Positions 7,538 to 16,604 are shown, numbered from the stretch's first letter. The stretch is DNA of 64,000 bases from VRUE01 sp963819755 (GCA_963819755.1 CAWFXB010000002.1:186001-250000); one strand, 5' to 3'. The notes: generated by a model not told the origin, from the letters alone. Numbers and translations are program-made.

Positions 7538-8696
7538 TCGAGCCCATCCCGACCGACTGCTCGTTCTGCAGCTTCTTGCCCTCGCTCATCAGCGCCGGCG
7601 CGACCATCACCTCGGCCCGCTGGAAGGAACGGATGTCCTCGTAGCCGGTGGTGGCCATCGAGGTTTTCAGCGCCCCCATCAGGTTGAAGGTGCCGTCGTT
7701 CTCCTGGGCGGGGCCGAGCAGGATCTCCTCCATCGTCCCGTCCTGCTTGGTCGAGACCCGGGTCCCGCGCGGCAGCGAGGGATGGAAGGTCGCCATCCCC
7801 CAGTGGAAGCCGCGACCCGGTGCCTCCTTGGCGCGGGCCAGCGGCGAGCCGACCATCACCGCGTCGGCGCCGACCGCGATTGCCTTGGAGACGTCGCCCC
7901 CGGTGCGCATGCCGCCGTCGGCGATCACGTTGACGTATTCGCCGGTCTCCAGCATGTGCTGGGCGCGCGCCGCGGCAACGTCGGCGATCGCCGTTGCCTG
8001 CGGGACGCCGATCCCGAGCACGCCGCGCGTCGTACAGGCGGCACCGGGGCCGACCCCGACCAGGACGCCGACGGCGCCGGTCCGCATCAGGTGCAGCCCG
8101 GTCGAGTAGGAGGCGCAGCCACCGACCACGGTCGGCACCGGCACCTCGGAGATGAACTCCTTCAGGTTGAGCGGCTCGACCGTGGTCGAGACGTGTTCGG
8201 CAGAGATCACCGTGCCCTGGATGACGAGGATGTCGATCCCCGCCTCGACCGCGATCTCGTAGTGCTCGCGCACCTTTTGCGGGGTCAGCGAGCCGCAGGC
8301 AACCGCGCCCCGCTCCTTGATCTCGGCGATCCGCTTGCCGATCAGCTCCGGCTTGACCGGCTCTGTGTAGATCTCCTGCATGATCCGGGTGGCCTCGTGC
8401 TTGGGCGCGGCTGCGACCTTCTCCAGCTGCTCCTCGGCATCCTCGAAGCGGGTCCAGACCCCCTCCAGGTTGAGCACTCCCAGGCCGCCGAGCTGGTTGA
8501 CGAGGACAGCCGTGTCGGGACTGACCACGCCGTCCATCGCCGAGGCGACCAGGGGCAATTCAAAGCGGTAGGGACCTAGGTCCCAACTGATGTCTATGTC
8601 GTCGGGATCGCGGGTGCGGCGCGACGGAACGATCGCGATGTCATCGAATCCGTAGGCGCGCCTCCCCTTCTTGCCTCGACCGATGTCGATCTCCAA
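7491..8696 (-). CDS. guaB3: GuaB3-family IMP dehydrogenase
   Basis: TIM-barrel IMPDH-like protein (401 aa) with catalytic Cys221 in GPGAACTTRG. The cystathionine-beta-synthase (Bateman) regulatory domain of ordinary GuaB is missing. This marks the GuaB3 group found in actinobacteria and cyanobacteria, which has been shown to oxidise IMP to XMP in some species. Adjacency and overlap with guaA supports that role: the two would convert IMP to GMP. It could instead be a paralogue with a canonical guaB elsewhere, which the window cannot settle. Confidence 0.93.
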   Translation of the reverse strand: MEIDIGRGKKGRRAYGFDDIAIVPSRRTRDPDDIDISWDLGPYRFELPLVASAMDGVVSPDTAVLVNQLGGLGVLNLEGVWTRFEDAEEQLEKVAAAPKHEATRIMQEIYTEPVKPELIGKRIAEIKERGAVACGSLTPQKVREHYEIAVEAGIDILVIQGTVISAEHVSTTVEPLNLKEFISEVPVPTVVGGCASYSTGLHLMRTGAVGVLVGVGPGAACTTRGVLGIGVPQATAIADVAAARAQHMLETGEYVNVIADGGMRTGGDVSKAIAVGADAVMVGSPLARAKEAPGRGFHWGMATFHPSLPRGTRVSTKQDGTMEEILLGPAQENDGTFNLMGALKTSMATTGYEDIRSFQRAEVMVAPALMSEGKKLQNEQSVGMGSNGRAAVSAGVGVADD

Positions 8697-8735
8697 ATCG
8701 ATCCTCCAAGGAAGTGGTGGCGTTGAACAGCCAGC

Positions 8736-9690
8736 CTACACTTCCGCGTGGACCCCCAGGTCCCGCACCTCGACCTCGTCGAGCAGCCGCTCAACCCGGC
8801 GGCGGTCGACGGTGCCGGCGCCGAAGTGCTGGGTCGACTCGGCGCCGCAGGCGACGCCATAGGCGAGGCATTCCTCCGGCTCGCGACCGTCGTAGAGGCC
8901 AGCGGCATAACCGGCGAGAAAAGCGTCCCCGGAGCCGACGGTCGAGACGGGGTCCAGCGGCTTGGTCCGAACTTCGAGAACGCGCCGCTCGGCGCCCTCG
9001 CCGACGACGGCGACGCAACCGTCGGGACGCGTGATCGCGGCTTCGCCGGCCCCGAGCCGGACCAGCTCGGAGAGCCCCTGGACGAAATCGTCGCCGTCGG
9101 AGAACTCCTGCCCGACCAGCTCCTCCGCCTCGCGCTCGTTGGGCGTGACGACCGATGCGCCGGCGCAGGCCGGCCAGCATCGCCTCGCCCTCTGAATCGA
9201 GAATCGACTTGACGCCGCACTCGCGCAGGTCCTCGACCAGGCGCGCATAGAGCTCCGCTCCGGCACCTGGCGGCAGGCTGCCTGCCAGCACGCAGATCTT
9301 TGCTCCGCGGGCCAGGTAGCGCAGCCGCTCGACCAGGCGCTCGACCTCCTCCGGGCTGACCGCCGGACCGCGCTCGTTGATCTCGGTCTGGTCCCCTGAG
9401 GTGGGGTCGACGACCGCCATGTTGATCCGCGTCTCGGCCGCAATCCAGGTGAAGTCGGTCAGGATCGCCTCATTGCGAAGCTGTTCCAGCATCCGGTTGC
9501 CGGTCGGCCCTCCGGCGAAGCCGGCGGCGACCACCGGCCGCCCGAGCAGGCGCAGGGCGCGGGCGACGTTTATCCCCTTGCCGCCGGCCACCGTGCGGCT
9601 CTCGACCGCACGGTGGCGGTGGCCGAGGCGGAAATTCGGCACCGCGACCGTGCGGTCGATCGCGGCATTGAGGGTTACGGTGAGAATCAT
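8736..9690 (-). CDS. PfkB-family sugar kinase (1-phosphofructokinase type), frameshifted
   Basis: A ribokinase/PfkB kinase split between two frames. The first frame (from 9690) carries MILTVTLNAAIDRT, the AGGKGINVA substrate motif and VLAGSLPPGA. The second (to 8736) carries VVTPNEREAEELVG and the ATP/anion-hole motif TVGSGDAF. They join near 9165, where removing one C restores LRGASVVTPNERE and a protein of about 318 aa. The start resembles FruK/LacC/PfkB-2, so fructose-1-phosphate, tagatose-6-phosphate or fructose-6-phosphate are possible substrates. It overlaps the carboxypeptidase stop by 4 bp. Whether the shift is real or a sequencing error is undecided. Confidence 0.85.
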
Positions 9691-10868
9691 CTGGTGCGGC
9701 GCCTCCTCAGAAGGACTGCCGCGATCAGTATCGCCGACAGCACCAGCACGATCCAGAGCAGATTGTCCCGGGCGAAGCTGCGCGCCCTGTCGAACGTGCT
9801 CGCCTTCGGCACCGCCCGGCCCGCCAGCAGTGGGACCGACGCCGCCCGCAGGCCGTCGACCCGGACGACGGTCGTGCCCAACCTGGCCCCGCGGCGGATC
9901 GGGCCCTTGACCTCTTGTGGCGCCCGCACCGAGATGCTCATCCGCTGCCCAGGCCGGACCCCGACCGCGACGGCCCGCGCCGCGCGCAGCTTCAGGTCGC
10001 CGCCCGAATAGGCGATCGACGGCGTGGCGAGCGTCTGCCCGGCGTGAATCGGCACCCGCTTCCGGTACCCGGAGAAGCCGTATTCGAGCAGCTGCAGGGT
10101 GTCGTCGAAGCGCTCTTCGTCGGTCTCGGTGCCGACCACGGTTGCGATCAGCTCGACCCCCTTGCGCCTCCCCGAGCCGACGAGGACGTACTTGGCGCCG
10201 AAGGTGTGCCCGGTCTTCACCCCGTTGACCCAGGGAGCCATCGAGAGCAATTCGTTGATGGTCGAGATCCGGCGCGGCGGGCGGACGCTGCGCAGCACCG
10301 CGCTGCGCGAGGCGGCGATCTTGGCGAAGGCCGGAATCTCGAGCAGATGCCGGGTGAGGGTGGCGAGGTCGGCGGCGCTCGAGTGGTTGCCGCGCTGGTC
10401 GAGGCCGATCGGGTTGGCGTAGTGCGTGCGGGAGAGCCCGAGCGCCGCCGCGTAGCGATTCATCTGGCCGACGAAGCGCCGCTCCGAGCCGGCGGCGGCG
10501 CGGGCGAGGTCGTAGGCGGCGTCGTTGCCGCTGCGCAGGATCAGGCCGTAGAGCAGATCGCGAACGCTGATCCTCTGCCCGGGCCGCAGCCCCAGCAGCG
10601 ACTCGCCGTATTCGGCGTCATAGGGAGCCGCGCGGACGATCCGGTCGAGTGGCAGCTCGTGCAGGGCCACGTAAGCGGTCATCAGCTTGGTCGTGCTGGC
10701 GATCGGCAGCTGACGGGAAGCGGCGTGGGAGGCGAGCACTTCGCCGGAGCCGGCGTCGATCAGGGCCCAGGCACGGGCCTCGAGCTGCGGCGGCTTCGCC
10801 GTGGCGGCGGGAGCTCCGGCGAGCAGCGCAACGACGAGCAGCGCGGCGAGGAGGCGGCCCCTCCTCAC
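9687..10868 (-). CDS. D-alanyl-D-alanine carboxypeptidase (PBP5 type)
   Basis: Trims the terminal D-Ala from peptidoglycan pentapeptides outside the membrane. The 393-aa precursor has a Sec signal peptide (1-24, ending ATA-K), the three S11 peptidase motifs S58-TTK61, S113-G-N115 and K218-T-G220, a beta-rich C-terminal domain, and a C-terminal membrane helix (LLWIVLVLSAILIAAVLL) with an Arg-rich cytoplasmic tail. It overlaps the next gene downstream by 4 bp and follows a LysM-domain gene, so two wall-associated proteins are made from one transcript. Confidence 0.94.
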   Translation of the reverse strand: MRRGRLLAALLVVALLAGAPAATAKPPQLEARAWALIDAGSGEVLASHAASRQLPIASTTKLMTAYVALHELPLDRIVRAAPYDAEYGESLLGLRPGQRISVRDLLYGLILRSGNDAAYDLARAAAGSERRFVGQMNRYAAALGLSRTHYANPIGLDQRGNHSSAADLATLTRHLLEIPAFAKIAASRSAVLRSVRPPRRISTINELLSMAPWVNGVKTGHTFGAKYVLVGSGRRKGVELIATVVGTETDEERFDDTLQLLEYGFSGYRKRVPIHAGQTLATPSIAYSGGDLKLRAARAVAVGVRPGQRMSISVRAPQEVKGPIRRGARLGTTVVRVDGLRAASVPLLAGRAVPKASTFDRARSFARDNLLWIVLVLSAILIAAVLLRRRRTR

Positions 10869-11185
10869 CGCAGCTTCAGCTTTTCCCCCGAGATCAGGAT
10901 CTGGGGGTCGACCCCGGGATTCAGCTCGAGGATGACCGCAACCGGCACACCGGTCTGGTGGGCGATCGAGGTGAGCGTGTCGCCGCTCTGCACTTCGTAG
11001 GTCTTGGCGGTATGAGCCGGAGCCTGGCTCTGCTTCACATGCCCGGCGTGACCCGAGCCGCCGCCGGAACCTCCCCCACTGTCATCGCCGCCGCTGAGCG
11101 CCGTCGCGATCACGACGATCACGACGACGAAGCCGCAGAGGACGGCGGCGGCGGCGAAAAATCTGGCGGGTGCTCTAGAGCTCAG
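10865..11185 (-). CDS. Membrane-anchored LysM-domain protein
   Basis: A small protein with an N-terminal membrane helix, a Gly/Ser/His linker and a C-terminal LysM domain (TYEVQSGDTLTSIAHQTGV ... LKLR) that should bind peptidoglycan glycan strands. The first ordinary start (GTG at 11122) would cut the membrane helix in half. A CTG at 11185-11183 overlaps the HU stop as CTGA and gives a full 24-residue helix (106 aa in all), so I place the start there. The stop overlaps the carboxypeptidase start by 4 bp. Confidence 0.75.
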   Translation of the reverse strand: MSSRAPARFFAAAAVLCGFVVVIVVIATALSGGDDSGGGSGGGSGHAGHVKQSQAPAHTAKTYEVQSGDTLTSIAHQTGVPVAVILELNPGVDPQILISGEKLKLR

Positions 11186-11460
11186 CCCTTGACCTTGGCC
11201 TTCAGCGCCGATCCGGCGGAGAAGCGGGGCACCTTGCCGCCCGGGATCGTGATCCGCTCGCCGGTGCGTGGGTTGACGCCCTGGCGCGGACCGCGCTCGG
11301 CGACGTGGAATTTGCCGAAGCCGGTGAAGCTGACCTCGCCGCCGCCGCTCAGGGTCTCGGTGATCGTCTCGAGCACCGCGTCGAGGGCGTCGCTCGCGCC
11401 CTTCTTGCTGCCCACACGCTCATCTGATGCCAGTTGGTCCAAAAACTCAGCCTTGGTCAC
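11182..11460 (-). CDS. hup: HU-family DNA-binding protein
   Basis: A 92-aa nucleoid protein with the standard HU fold: N-terminal helices (MTKAEFLDQLASD), then the beta-arm core with FTGFGKFHVAERG and the DNA-intercalating NPRTGE segment. There is no Lys/Ala-rich C-terminal tail of the kind seen in mycobacterial HupB, so this is the short form. The start is a GTG with a strong Shine-Dalgarno sequence (GGAGGAG, 8 bp upstream). It is the first gene of the HU-LysM-carboxypeptidase-kinase run. Confidence 0.96.
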   Translation of the reverse strand: MTKAEFLDQLASDERVGSKKGASDALDAVLETITETLSGGGEVSFTGFGKFHVAERGPRQGVNPRTGERITIPGGKVPRFSAGSALKAKVKG

Positions 11461-11557
11461 GTCGAAGCTCCTCCGTCGGGTCGTTGAGGTCGGGCGGCAA
11501 TCTAACAGCGACGGCGGGCGTAAGTCGGCTCTGGGCCTCGATTCCGCCCCGAGCGGC

Positions 11558-12913
11558 TCAGGATCCGCTGACCGTCATCTCGCCGATCAGCAACGGCGGC
11601 GTGCTGACCGAGCCACCGAAGGGCACCCAGCGTCGCTCCGACCCCGCGGCAAGCACGGCGCGGAGCATCGAGACCAGGTCGCTGGCGATCGTGAACTCGC
11701 GCAGCGGCTCGGCCAGAGCGCCGTCGCCGATTGCCCGCCCCGAGGCGCCCACCGAGAAGACGCCGGTGACCGGGTTGACCCCGGAGTGCAGGCCGGCGAC
11801 GTCGTTGATGTAGACGCCATCGCCCGCTTCACGCAGCAGTTGCTCGAGGCTCGCGGTGCCCGGGCTGACGATCAGGTTGGACGCCGACACGCCCGGCGGC
11901 GAGCGGTAGCCGGAGCGCCCCGCGTTGCCCGTGGTGAGCGCGCCGCCGCGGCGAGCGGTGTAGGAGTCGTAGAGGTAGGTCTGCAGGCGGCCGGCCTCGA
12001 TCAGCGCCGTGCGCCGGCGCGGAGCTCCCTCGGCATCGACCGGCGCCGTGGCGAAGCCTTCCGGGTCGAGGCCGTCGTCGCTCAATACGAAGGCCTCGGC
12101 GGCGACCTCCTCGCCGAGCCGCTCGGCGAGCGGCGAGCGTCCGCGCTGCACCGCGTCGGCACCGGCCGCGCGGCCGAGCAGGCCGGCGAAGCTGGCGGCG
12201 ACGGTCGGGTCGAGCACCACCGGGCAGGTGCGCGAGGGCGGCTTCGAGGAGCCGATCATCTCGGTGGCGCGCTCGGCGCCCTCGCGGCCGATCGCGACCG
12301 GGTCGAGCCCCGCCGGGCCCCGCGCAAGACCGAAGCCGAGCCCGGTCTCACGGCCGTCCTCCCCCTCCGCCAGGGCCTGCAGGTAGGCGTAGCAGCTCGT
12401 CGTCTCGTACTCGCCCCCCGGCGCGGAGGAGGCCGCTATCGCGACCCGCTCGGCGCTGTCGAAGTAGACCGCCTGCTCGACCGCGGCGATCCTGGCGTCG
12501 GACTCCAGCGCCGTCCGCTCGACGGCCAGGGCCAAGTCGGCGATCTGGGCGGGTGACCACTCGGCCCGTGAGACGTCGCTCAAGCCAGCCAGAGCCGGTG
12601 CCTCGCCGCCGCCGTCCGGAGGGCCCGCGAACTCGTCCTCGTCGGCGACGCGGCCGGCCTCAACCGCGCGGGCAGCGATTGCCTCTATCCCGGACGGCGA
12701 GAGGTCGGTCCCAAAGCCGTAGCCGACCCGCGCGCCGATCCAGACGCGCAGGCCGAGGCCACGCTGGGTGGCCGCCGTCAGGCTCTCGACCTCGCCGCCG
12801 TGGACCCGGACCTCGCGGTTCTCCGCTTCGCTGGTGTAGGCCTCCGCGTCGCCGGCCCCCGCCGCGACGGCACGCTCGACCGCGCTCGCGGCCAGCTCGG
12901 CGAGGTCGCTCAC
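11558..12913 (-). CDS. pmbA: TldE/PmbA-family metalloprotease subunit
   Basis: A 451-aa member of the U62 (TldD/PmbA) family, which forms TldD-TldE heterodimers that cut peptides in the cytoplasm, for example in leader-peptide maturation or antitoxin turnover. Seen are the N-terminal repeat region (AEAYTSEAENREVRVHGGEVES) and the C-terminal domain with GNAGRSGY and GVNPVTGVFSVG. As in other TldE subunits there is no HExxxH zinc motif. The GTG start at 12913 overlaps the tldD stop as GTGA, so the two subunits are translationally coupled. Confidence 0.92.
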   Translation of the reverse strand: MSDLAELAASAVERAVAAGAGDAEAYTSEAENREVRVHGGEVESLTAATQRGLGLRVWIGARVGYGFGTDLSPSGIEAIAARAVEAGRVADEDEFAGPPDGGGEAPALAGLSDVSRAEWSPAQIADLALAVERTALESDARIAAVEQAVYFDSAERVAIAASSAPGGEYETTSCYAYLQALAEGEDGRETGLGFGLARGPAGLDPVAIGREGAERATEMIGSSKPPSRTCPVVLDPTVAASFAGLLGRAAGADAVQRGRSPLAERLGEEVAAEAFVLSDDGLDPEGFATAPVDAEGAPRRRTALIEAGRLQTYLYDSYTARRGGALTTGNAGRSGYRSPPGVSASNLIVSPGTASLEQLLREAGDGVYINDVAGLHSGVNPVTGVFSVGASGRAIGDGALAEPLREFTIASDLVSMLRAVLAAGSERRWVPFGGSVSTPPLLIGEMTVSGS

Positions 12914-14304
12914 GCCTGCGTCCCTCCCACCGTCATCGAGGCGATCCGGACGTGGCCCTGGCCGGTACCGACCGGCACTTTCTGGCCGCCCTTGCCGCAG
13001 ATGCCGGTCTTCATCCAGAAGTCGTTGCCGACGGCGTCGATCGCGGCCAGCGCCTGCAGGCAGTTGCCGACCAAGGTCGCCCCGCGGCACGGCCGGGTCA
13101 CCTTGCCGCCCTCGATCAGGTAGCCCTCGTTGACGCCGAAGACGAAATCGCCGGTCGCCGGGTCGACCTGTCCACCGGCGAAGGAGACGGCGTAGAAACC
13201 CTGCTCGACGTCGGCGATGATCGCCTCCGGCTCGGCCTCGCCAGGGGCGATGTAGGTGTTGGTCATGCGCGGGATCGGCAGGTAGCGAAAGCTCTCGCGA
13301 CGACCGTTGCCGGTCTGGGGGGCGCCGTCGCGCTCGGCGCTCTGGCGGTCGTAGAGGAAGCCGGCCAGGCGGCCGTCCTCGATCACCTTGGTCTTCTGGG
13401 TCGGCGCTCCCTCGTCGTCGATCGTGTCGCTTCCCCACTCCCCCGGCATGCGGCCGTCGTCATAGGCGGTGAGCAGGGGTTGGGCGACCGCCTCGCCGAG
13501 CTTGCCGGCGTAGACGCTGGCGCCCTTCTGCACGTGGTCGGCCTCGAGCCCGTGTCCGGTCATCTCGTGGAAGAGGACGCCGCCGAAGCCGCCGCCGACC
13601 ACGACCGGCATCGAGCCGGTCGGCGCCGGTCCGGCGTCGAGCAGGACCAGTGCCTTGCGGGCTGCGCTGGCCGCGATCGCGGCGGGGTCGTCGTCGAAGA
13701 GCTCGAAGCCGCGGTGCCCGCCGAGGGTCTCGGCCCCGGTCTCGACCCGGTCGCCGCGGCGGGCGACGGCCTGGGCGCCGATCCGCACCCTGGTGCGATC
13801 GTCGCCGCCGAGGAGGCCGGTGGAGTTGGCGACGGCGACCTCGCGCCGCGCCTCGCCGTAGGAGGCCATCGCCTGGGCTATCTCGCCACCGGCAGAGCGG
13901 GCACGCTCGTCCAGCTCGCGCAGCAGCTCCGCCTTGCGCGCTGCGGGAACGTCGCCCGGCGGGCGCTCGATCGGCTGCGGGCTCCCCTCCTCGGCGCTGA
14001 GTGGCCGGGGCTCGGCGCGATCGCCACGCAGCGCGGCCGCCGCCTCGCCGGCCGCCCGTTCGATGTCGGCGGGGTCGAGGCCGTCGACGTGGGCGAAGTA
14101 GGTCGTGCCGCCGCTCAGCACCCGCACCCCGGCTCCCTCTTCGGCGCCGCTCTGCACCGACTCGATCCGCGACTCGTCGATCGCCAGGGTCAGGCCGCTG
14201 CGGCGTTCGGCGAAGACCTCGGCGAACTCGCCGCCGTTGGCGAGGGCGCGGGCGAGAACCCGCTCGGCGACCGCCGGGTCGAGCAGCTCGGCTCCCCGGC
14301 TCAC
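12910..14304 (-). CDS. tldD: TldD-family metalloprotease, catalytic subunit
   Basis: A 464-aa U62 peptidase. The zinc motif HEMTGH is at 246-251 (His246, Glu247, His251) and a conserved GICGKGGQ lies near the C-terminus, where the third metal ligand sits in this family. It pairs with the TldE-like protein encoded immediately downstream with a 4-bp overlap. The 5' end overlaps a 74-aa gene by 4 bp. No modified-peptide precursor gene is evident nearby, so a housekeeping proteolytic role is more likely than peptide-natural-product maturation. Confidence 0.95.
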   Translation of the reverse strand: MSRGAELLDPAVAERVLARALANGGEFAEVFAERRSGLTLAIDESRIESVQSGAEEGAGVRVLSGGTTYFAHVDGLDPADIERAAGEAAAALRGDRAEPRPLSAEEGSPQPIERPPGDVPAARKAELLRELDERARSAGGEIAQAMASYGEARREVAVANSTGLLGGDDRTRVRIGAQAVARRGDRVETGAETLGGHRGFELFDDDPAAIAASAARKALVLLDAGPAPTGSMPVVVGGGFGGVLFHEMTGHGLEADHVQKGASVYAGKLGEAVAQPLLTAYDDGRMPGEWGSDTIDDEGAPTQKTKVIEDGRLAGFLYDRQSAERDGAPQTGNGRRESFRYLPIPRMTNTYIAPGEAEPEAIIADVEQGFYAVSFAGGQVDPATGDFVFGVNEGYLIEGGKVTRPCRGATLVGNCLQALAAIDAVGNDFWMKTGICGKGGQKVPVGTGQGHVRIASMTVGGTQA

Positions 14305-14525
14305 TGCTTCGGCTTCTTCCCGGCGACCTCGATCAGCCTGCCGGCGGCGACGAAGAGCTCGCCGCCCACCGCCGAGTCGCCGGCGTGGTCCTCGGCGCGC
14401 CCGTCCTTGTAATAGAGGCGGGCGAAGGGGCGGCGCGAGGCGCGTCGGCGGCGCATGTAGGCGGCGGCCTCGTCGGCGTAGCCGGAGACCCGGTCGAGGA
14501 GAACGCGATGCGGCTTAGGAGGCAT
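14301..14525 (-). CDS. Small conserved hypothetical protein
   Basis: A 74-aa soluble, basic protein (MPPKPHRVLLDRVSGYADEA at the start). It lacks signal peptide, membrane helix or cysteine. It overlaps tldD by 4 bp on one side and the roadblock-like gene by 11 bp on the other, so it is part of the same transcript, and coding is supported by this tight packing. No function is recognised. Confidence 0.6.
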   Translation of the reverse strand: MPPKPHRVLLDRVSGYADEAAAYMRRRRASRRPFARLYYKDGRAEDHAGDSAVGGELFVAAGRLIEVAGKKPKQ

Positions 14526-14922
14526 CGGGTCGCGCCTCCCCAGCCCGGCCGTCGCCGCCGGCGGCCAGGTCGCGCAACACCGCGCGCATGTCGAAGAAGG
14601 TCAGCGAAGCCAGCGCAAAGCGCTCGGTCACCGCAACCGCGGTCAGCCCCGCGTGGCGCAGGGCGAAGACCTCACCCTGCTCGGTGCCGATGTGGACCTG
14701 CTCGACCGGCTCGCCGCCGGCCCGATCGGCGGCCTCGAACAACGCCGCCACATCCTCGCGCCAGCGCTCCGGGTGGTCGCTGGCGGCAAGCACGGCCCCT
14801 CCCTCTCCGAGGATCGCGGCTCCGCGCAAGTCGAGCGACATCTCGGCCAGATAGGCGAGGGCGCCCTCGGCGGCATCGCCTGAAACAACCCCGGTCGCGG
14901 CATCGTCGGGCATCTCGGCCAA
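14515..14922 (-). CDS. Roadblock/LC7-like protein
   Basis: A 135-aa protein whose core (LRGAAILGEGGAVLAAS, a central helix, then GEVFALRHAGLTAVAVTERFALASLTFFDMRAVL) follows the beta-alpha-beta pattern of roadblock/LC7 domains. Such proteins dimerise and often act with small Ras-like GTPases in bacterial polarity or signalling. No GTPase gene is next to it. It is the first gene of the tldD/tldE run and is divergent from a 49-codon membrane-protein gene. The fold assignment is by eye only. Confidence 0.6.
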   Translation of the reverse strand: MAEMPDDAATGVVSGDAAEGALAYLAEMSLDLRGAAILGEGGAVLAASDHPERWREDVAALFEAADRAGGEPVEQVHIGTEQGEVFALRHAGLTAVAVTERFALASLTFFDMRAVLRDLAAGGDGRAGEARPDAS

Positions 14923-14934
14923 AATACCGGCCCC

Positions 14935-15084
14935 GTGTCCCTGGCCCGCGCTTCCTGGATCACCGTCGTCGCCATCTGCGCGATCGCCGCCGTCCTCTTC
15001 GCGATCAGCGGTTACACCGGCTACACGATCACGGTGATAGCCGTCGGCCTCGCCGCCGCGGTCAATCTGCTGCCTTCGCCGTAG
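14935..15084 (+). CDS. 49-residue two-helix membrane protein
   Basis: A small open frame on the plus strand between two minus-strand runs. It starts with GTG at 14935, encodes two hydrophobic segments (WITVVAICAIAAVLFAISGY and YTITVIAVGLAAAVNLL) separated by a Gly-Tyr turn, and stops at TAG 15082. The gap between flanking genes fits it precisely and the amino-acid pattern is clearly that of a helical hairpin. The function is unknown. Confidence 0.55.
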   Translation: MSLARASWITVVAICAIAAVLFAISGYTGYTITVIAVGLAAAVNLLPSP

Positions 15085-15099
15085 ACCGCCGCCGCCTCG

Positions 15100-16008
15100 T
15101 CAACCGGCGCGATACGGGCCCTCGTCGCCTTCGGGCTTGCGGAGCGAGGTCTCCGGCTCGACGTGGATCAGGACGTCGGCGCGGCGAATTTCAGCCTCGA
15201 TCTCGCCGCGCATCTGGTGGGCGAGCTCGTGGGCCCGCTCGAGGCTGGTCCCCGAGCGGTACTGCACGTGGAAGTCGATGTAGCGGCGACTGCCGGCGCG
15301 GCGGGCGCGCAGCTTGTGGTATCCGGCGACCTCCGGGGTGCGGGCCGCGGCAATCGCCGCCTCGATCCGGTCCATCTCGTCGCCGGGTAGCGCTTCGTCG
15401 ATCAGCACGCCGGAGGAGCGGCGCAGGATCCTCAGGCCCGCGGTGACGATCGCCGCCGCGACGAGGAGGGCGGTGATCGAGTCGAAGGCGACGATGCCGG
15501 TGATCTGCACCAGCGCGAGGCCGGCGAGGACACCGGCCGAGGTGAGGGCATCGGTGCGCAGATGCGCGGCGTCGGCCTCCAGCGCGGGTGAGTCGTCCTC
15601 CTGCGCCCGTCGCGAGAGAACCGTGGAGACGACCAGATTGGCGAGGACCGAGAAGCCCATCACGGCGATGCCGACGCCGAGAGCCTCGACCTGGGACCCG
15701 ACCACCAGCCGGTGGGTCGCCTCGAAGACGATGATCCCGGCGCCGACCAGAATCAGCATTCCCTCGATCGCCGCCGCCAGGCTCTCGACCTTCTCGTGGC
15801 CGTAGGGGTGGTCGGCGTCGGCCGGCTCGCCCGCCTTGCGCACCGAGACGAAGGCGATGACCGAGGCGACCAGGTCGATCAGCGAGTGGACCGCCTCGGT
15901 GACGATCGCGATCGAACCGGTGATCGCCCCGGCGGCCAGCTTGATCGCGATCAGGACCAGGTTGGAAGCGATCGAAAGCGCCGCCGCCCCGCTTTTGGTG
16001 CGGATCAT
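15100..16008 (-). CDS. Cation diffusion facilitator (CDF) metal exporter
   Basis: A 302-aa secondary antiporter that exports Zn2+, Fe2+ or Mn2+ in exchange for protons. About six membrane helices are visible, with site A formed by H41-x3-D45 (TM2, EAVHSLIDL) and H149-x3-D153 (TM5, HLRTD), plus HPYGHEKVE in the loop and a C-terminal cytoplasmic ferredoxin-like domain (DFHVQYRSGTSLERAHELAH). The His/Asp pair in TM2 is typical of zinc-selective members. Its start overlaps the rdgB stop by 4 bp. It may balance the zinc importer at the left edge. Confidence 0.93.
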   Translation of the reverse strand: MIRTKSGAAALSIASNLVLIAIKLAAGAITGSIAIVTEAVHSLIDLVASVIAFVSVRKAGEPADADHPYGHEKVESLAAAIEGMLILVGAGIIVFEATHRLVVGSQVEALGVGIAVMGFSVLANLVVSTVLSRRAQEDDSPALEADAAHLRTDALTSAGVLAGLALVQITGIVAFDSITALLVAAAIVTAGLRILRRSSGVLIDEALPGDEMDRIEAAIAAARTPEVAGYHKLRARRAGSRRYIDFHVQYRSGTSLERAHELAHQMRGEIEAEIRRADVLIHVEPETSLRKPEGDEGPYRAG

Positions 16009-16604
16009 CGTCCCGCCGGCGCCGCGCCGCCCGCGCTCAGATGCCGAGCCAGCAACCGCGCGGCGCGGCCGCGGTGGCTGATCTCGTTCTTCTCCGCCTG
16101 GCTGATCTCCGAGTAGGTGCGGGGGTCGTCGGGGCCGGTCGCATCGGGGACGAAGGCCGGGTCATAGCCAAAGCCACCCTCGCCGCGGGCGCTCTCGATC
16201 AGGTGACCGTCGCAGCGAGCCTCGAAGACGCGCTCGGAGCCATCGGCCTCGATCAGCGCCAGCGCGCAAACGTAGTAGGCGCGCCGCTCCTCGCCGGCCG
16301 CGGCGACCTCGCGCAGCAGCTTTTCCAGGTTCTCCTCGTCAGTGGCGCGCTCACCGCCGTAACGCGCCGAATGGATCCCGGGGCGGCCACCAAGCGCCAC
16401 CGCGCCGATCCCCGAGTCGTCGGCGATCGCCGGCTCGCCCGTCGCCTCGTGCGCCGCTCGCGCCTTGTCGAGGGCGATCGCGGCGAAGCTGTCGCCATCC
16501 TCCGGCGGTAGCTCGACCCCTTCCGGCAACGGCTCCAGCTCGACCCCGGGCAGCAGTTCGCGCATCTCGCGCAGCTTGTGCTTATTGCCCGTGGCGAAGA
16601 TCAA
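16005..16604 (-). CDS. rdgB: XTP/dITP diphosphatase (RdgB/HAM1 family)
   Basis: A house-cleaning enzyme that hydrolyses non-canonical purine nucleoside triphosphates (XTP, ITP, dITP) to monophosphates. The 199-aa protein shows the family signatures FATGNKHKLREM near the N-terminus, ADDSG (metal-binding acidic site), PGIHSARYGG, and GFGYDPAFVPD with SHRGRAA at the C-terminus. It lies between RNase PH and the CDF exporter; an rph-rdgB pair is a common actinobacterial arrangement. Confidence 0.96.
   Translation of the reverse strand: MIFATGNKHKLREMRELLPGVELEPLPEGVELPPEDGDSFAAIALDKARAAHEATGEPAIADDSGIGAVALGGRPGIHSARYGGERATDEENLEKLLREVAAAGEERRAYYVCALALIEADGSERVFEARCDGHLIESARGEGGFGYDPAFVPDATGPDDPRTYSEISQAEKNEISHRGRAARLLARHLSAGGAAPAGR

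Noticed and set aside
6125..7687. A 520-codon plus-strand frame opposite guaA
   Set aside because: Antisense shadow of a highly conserved essential gene.
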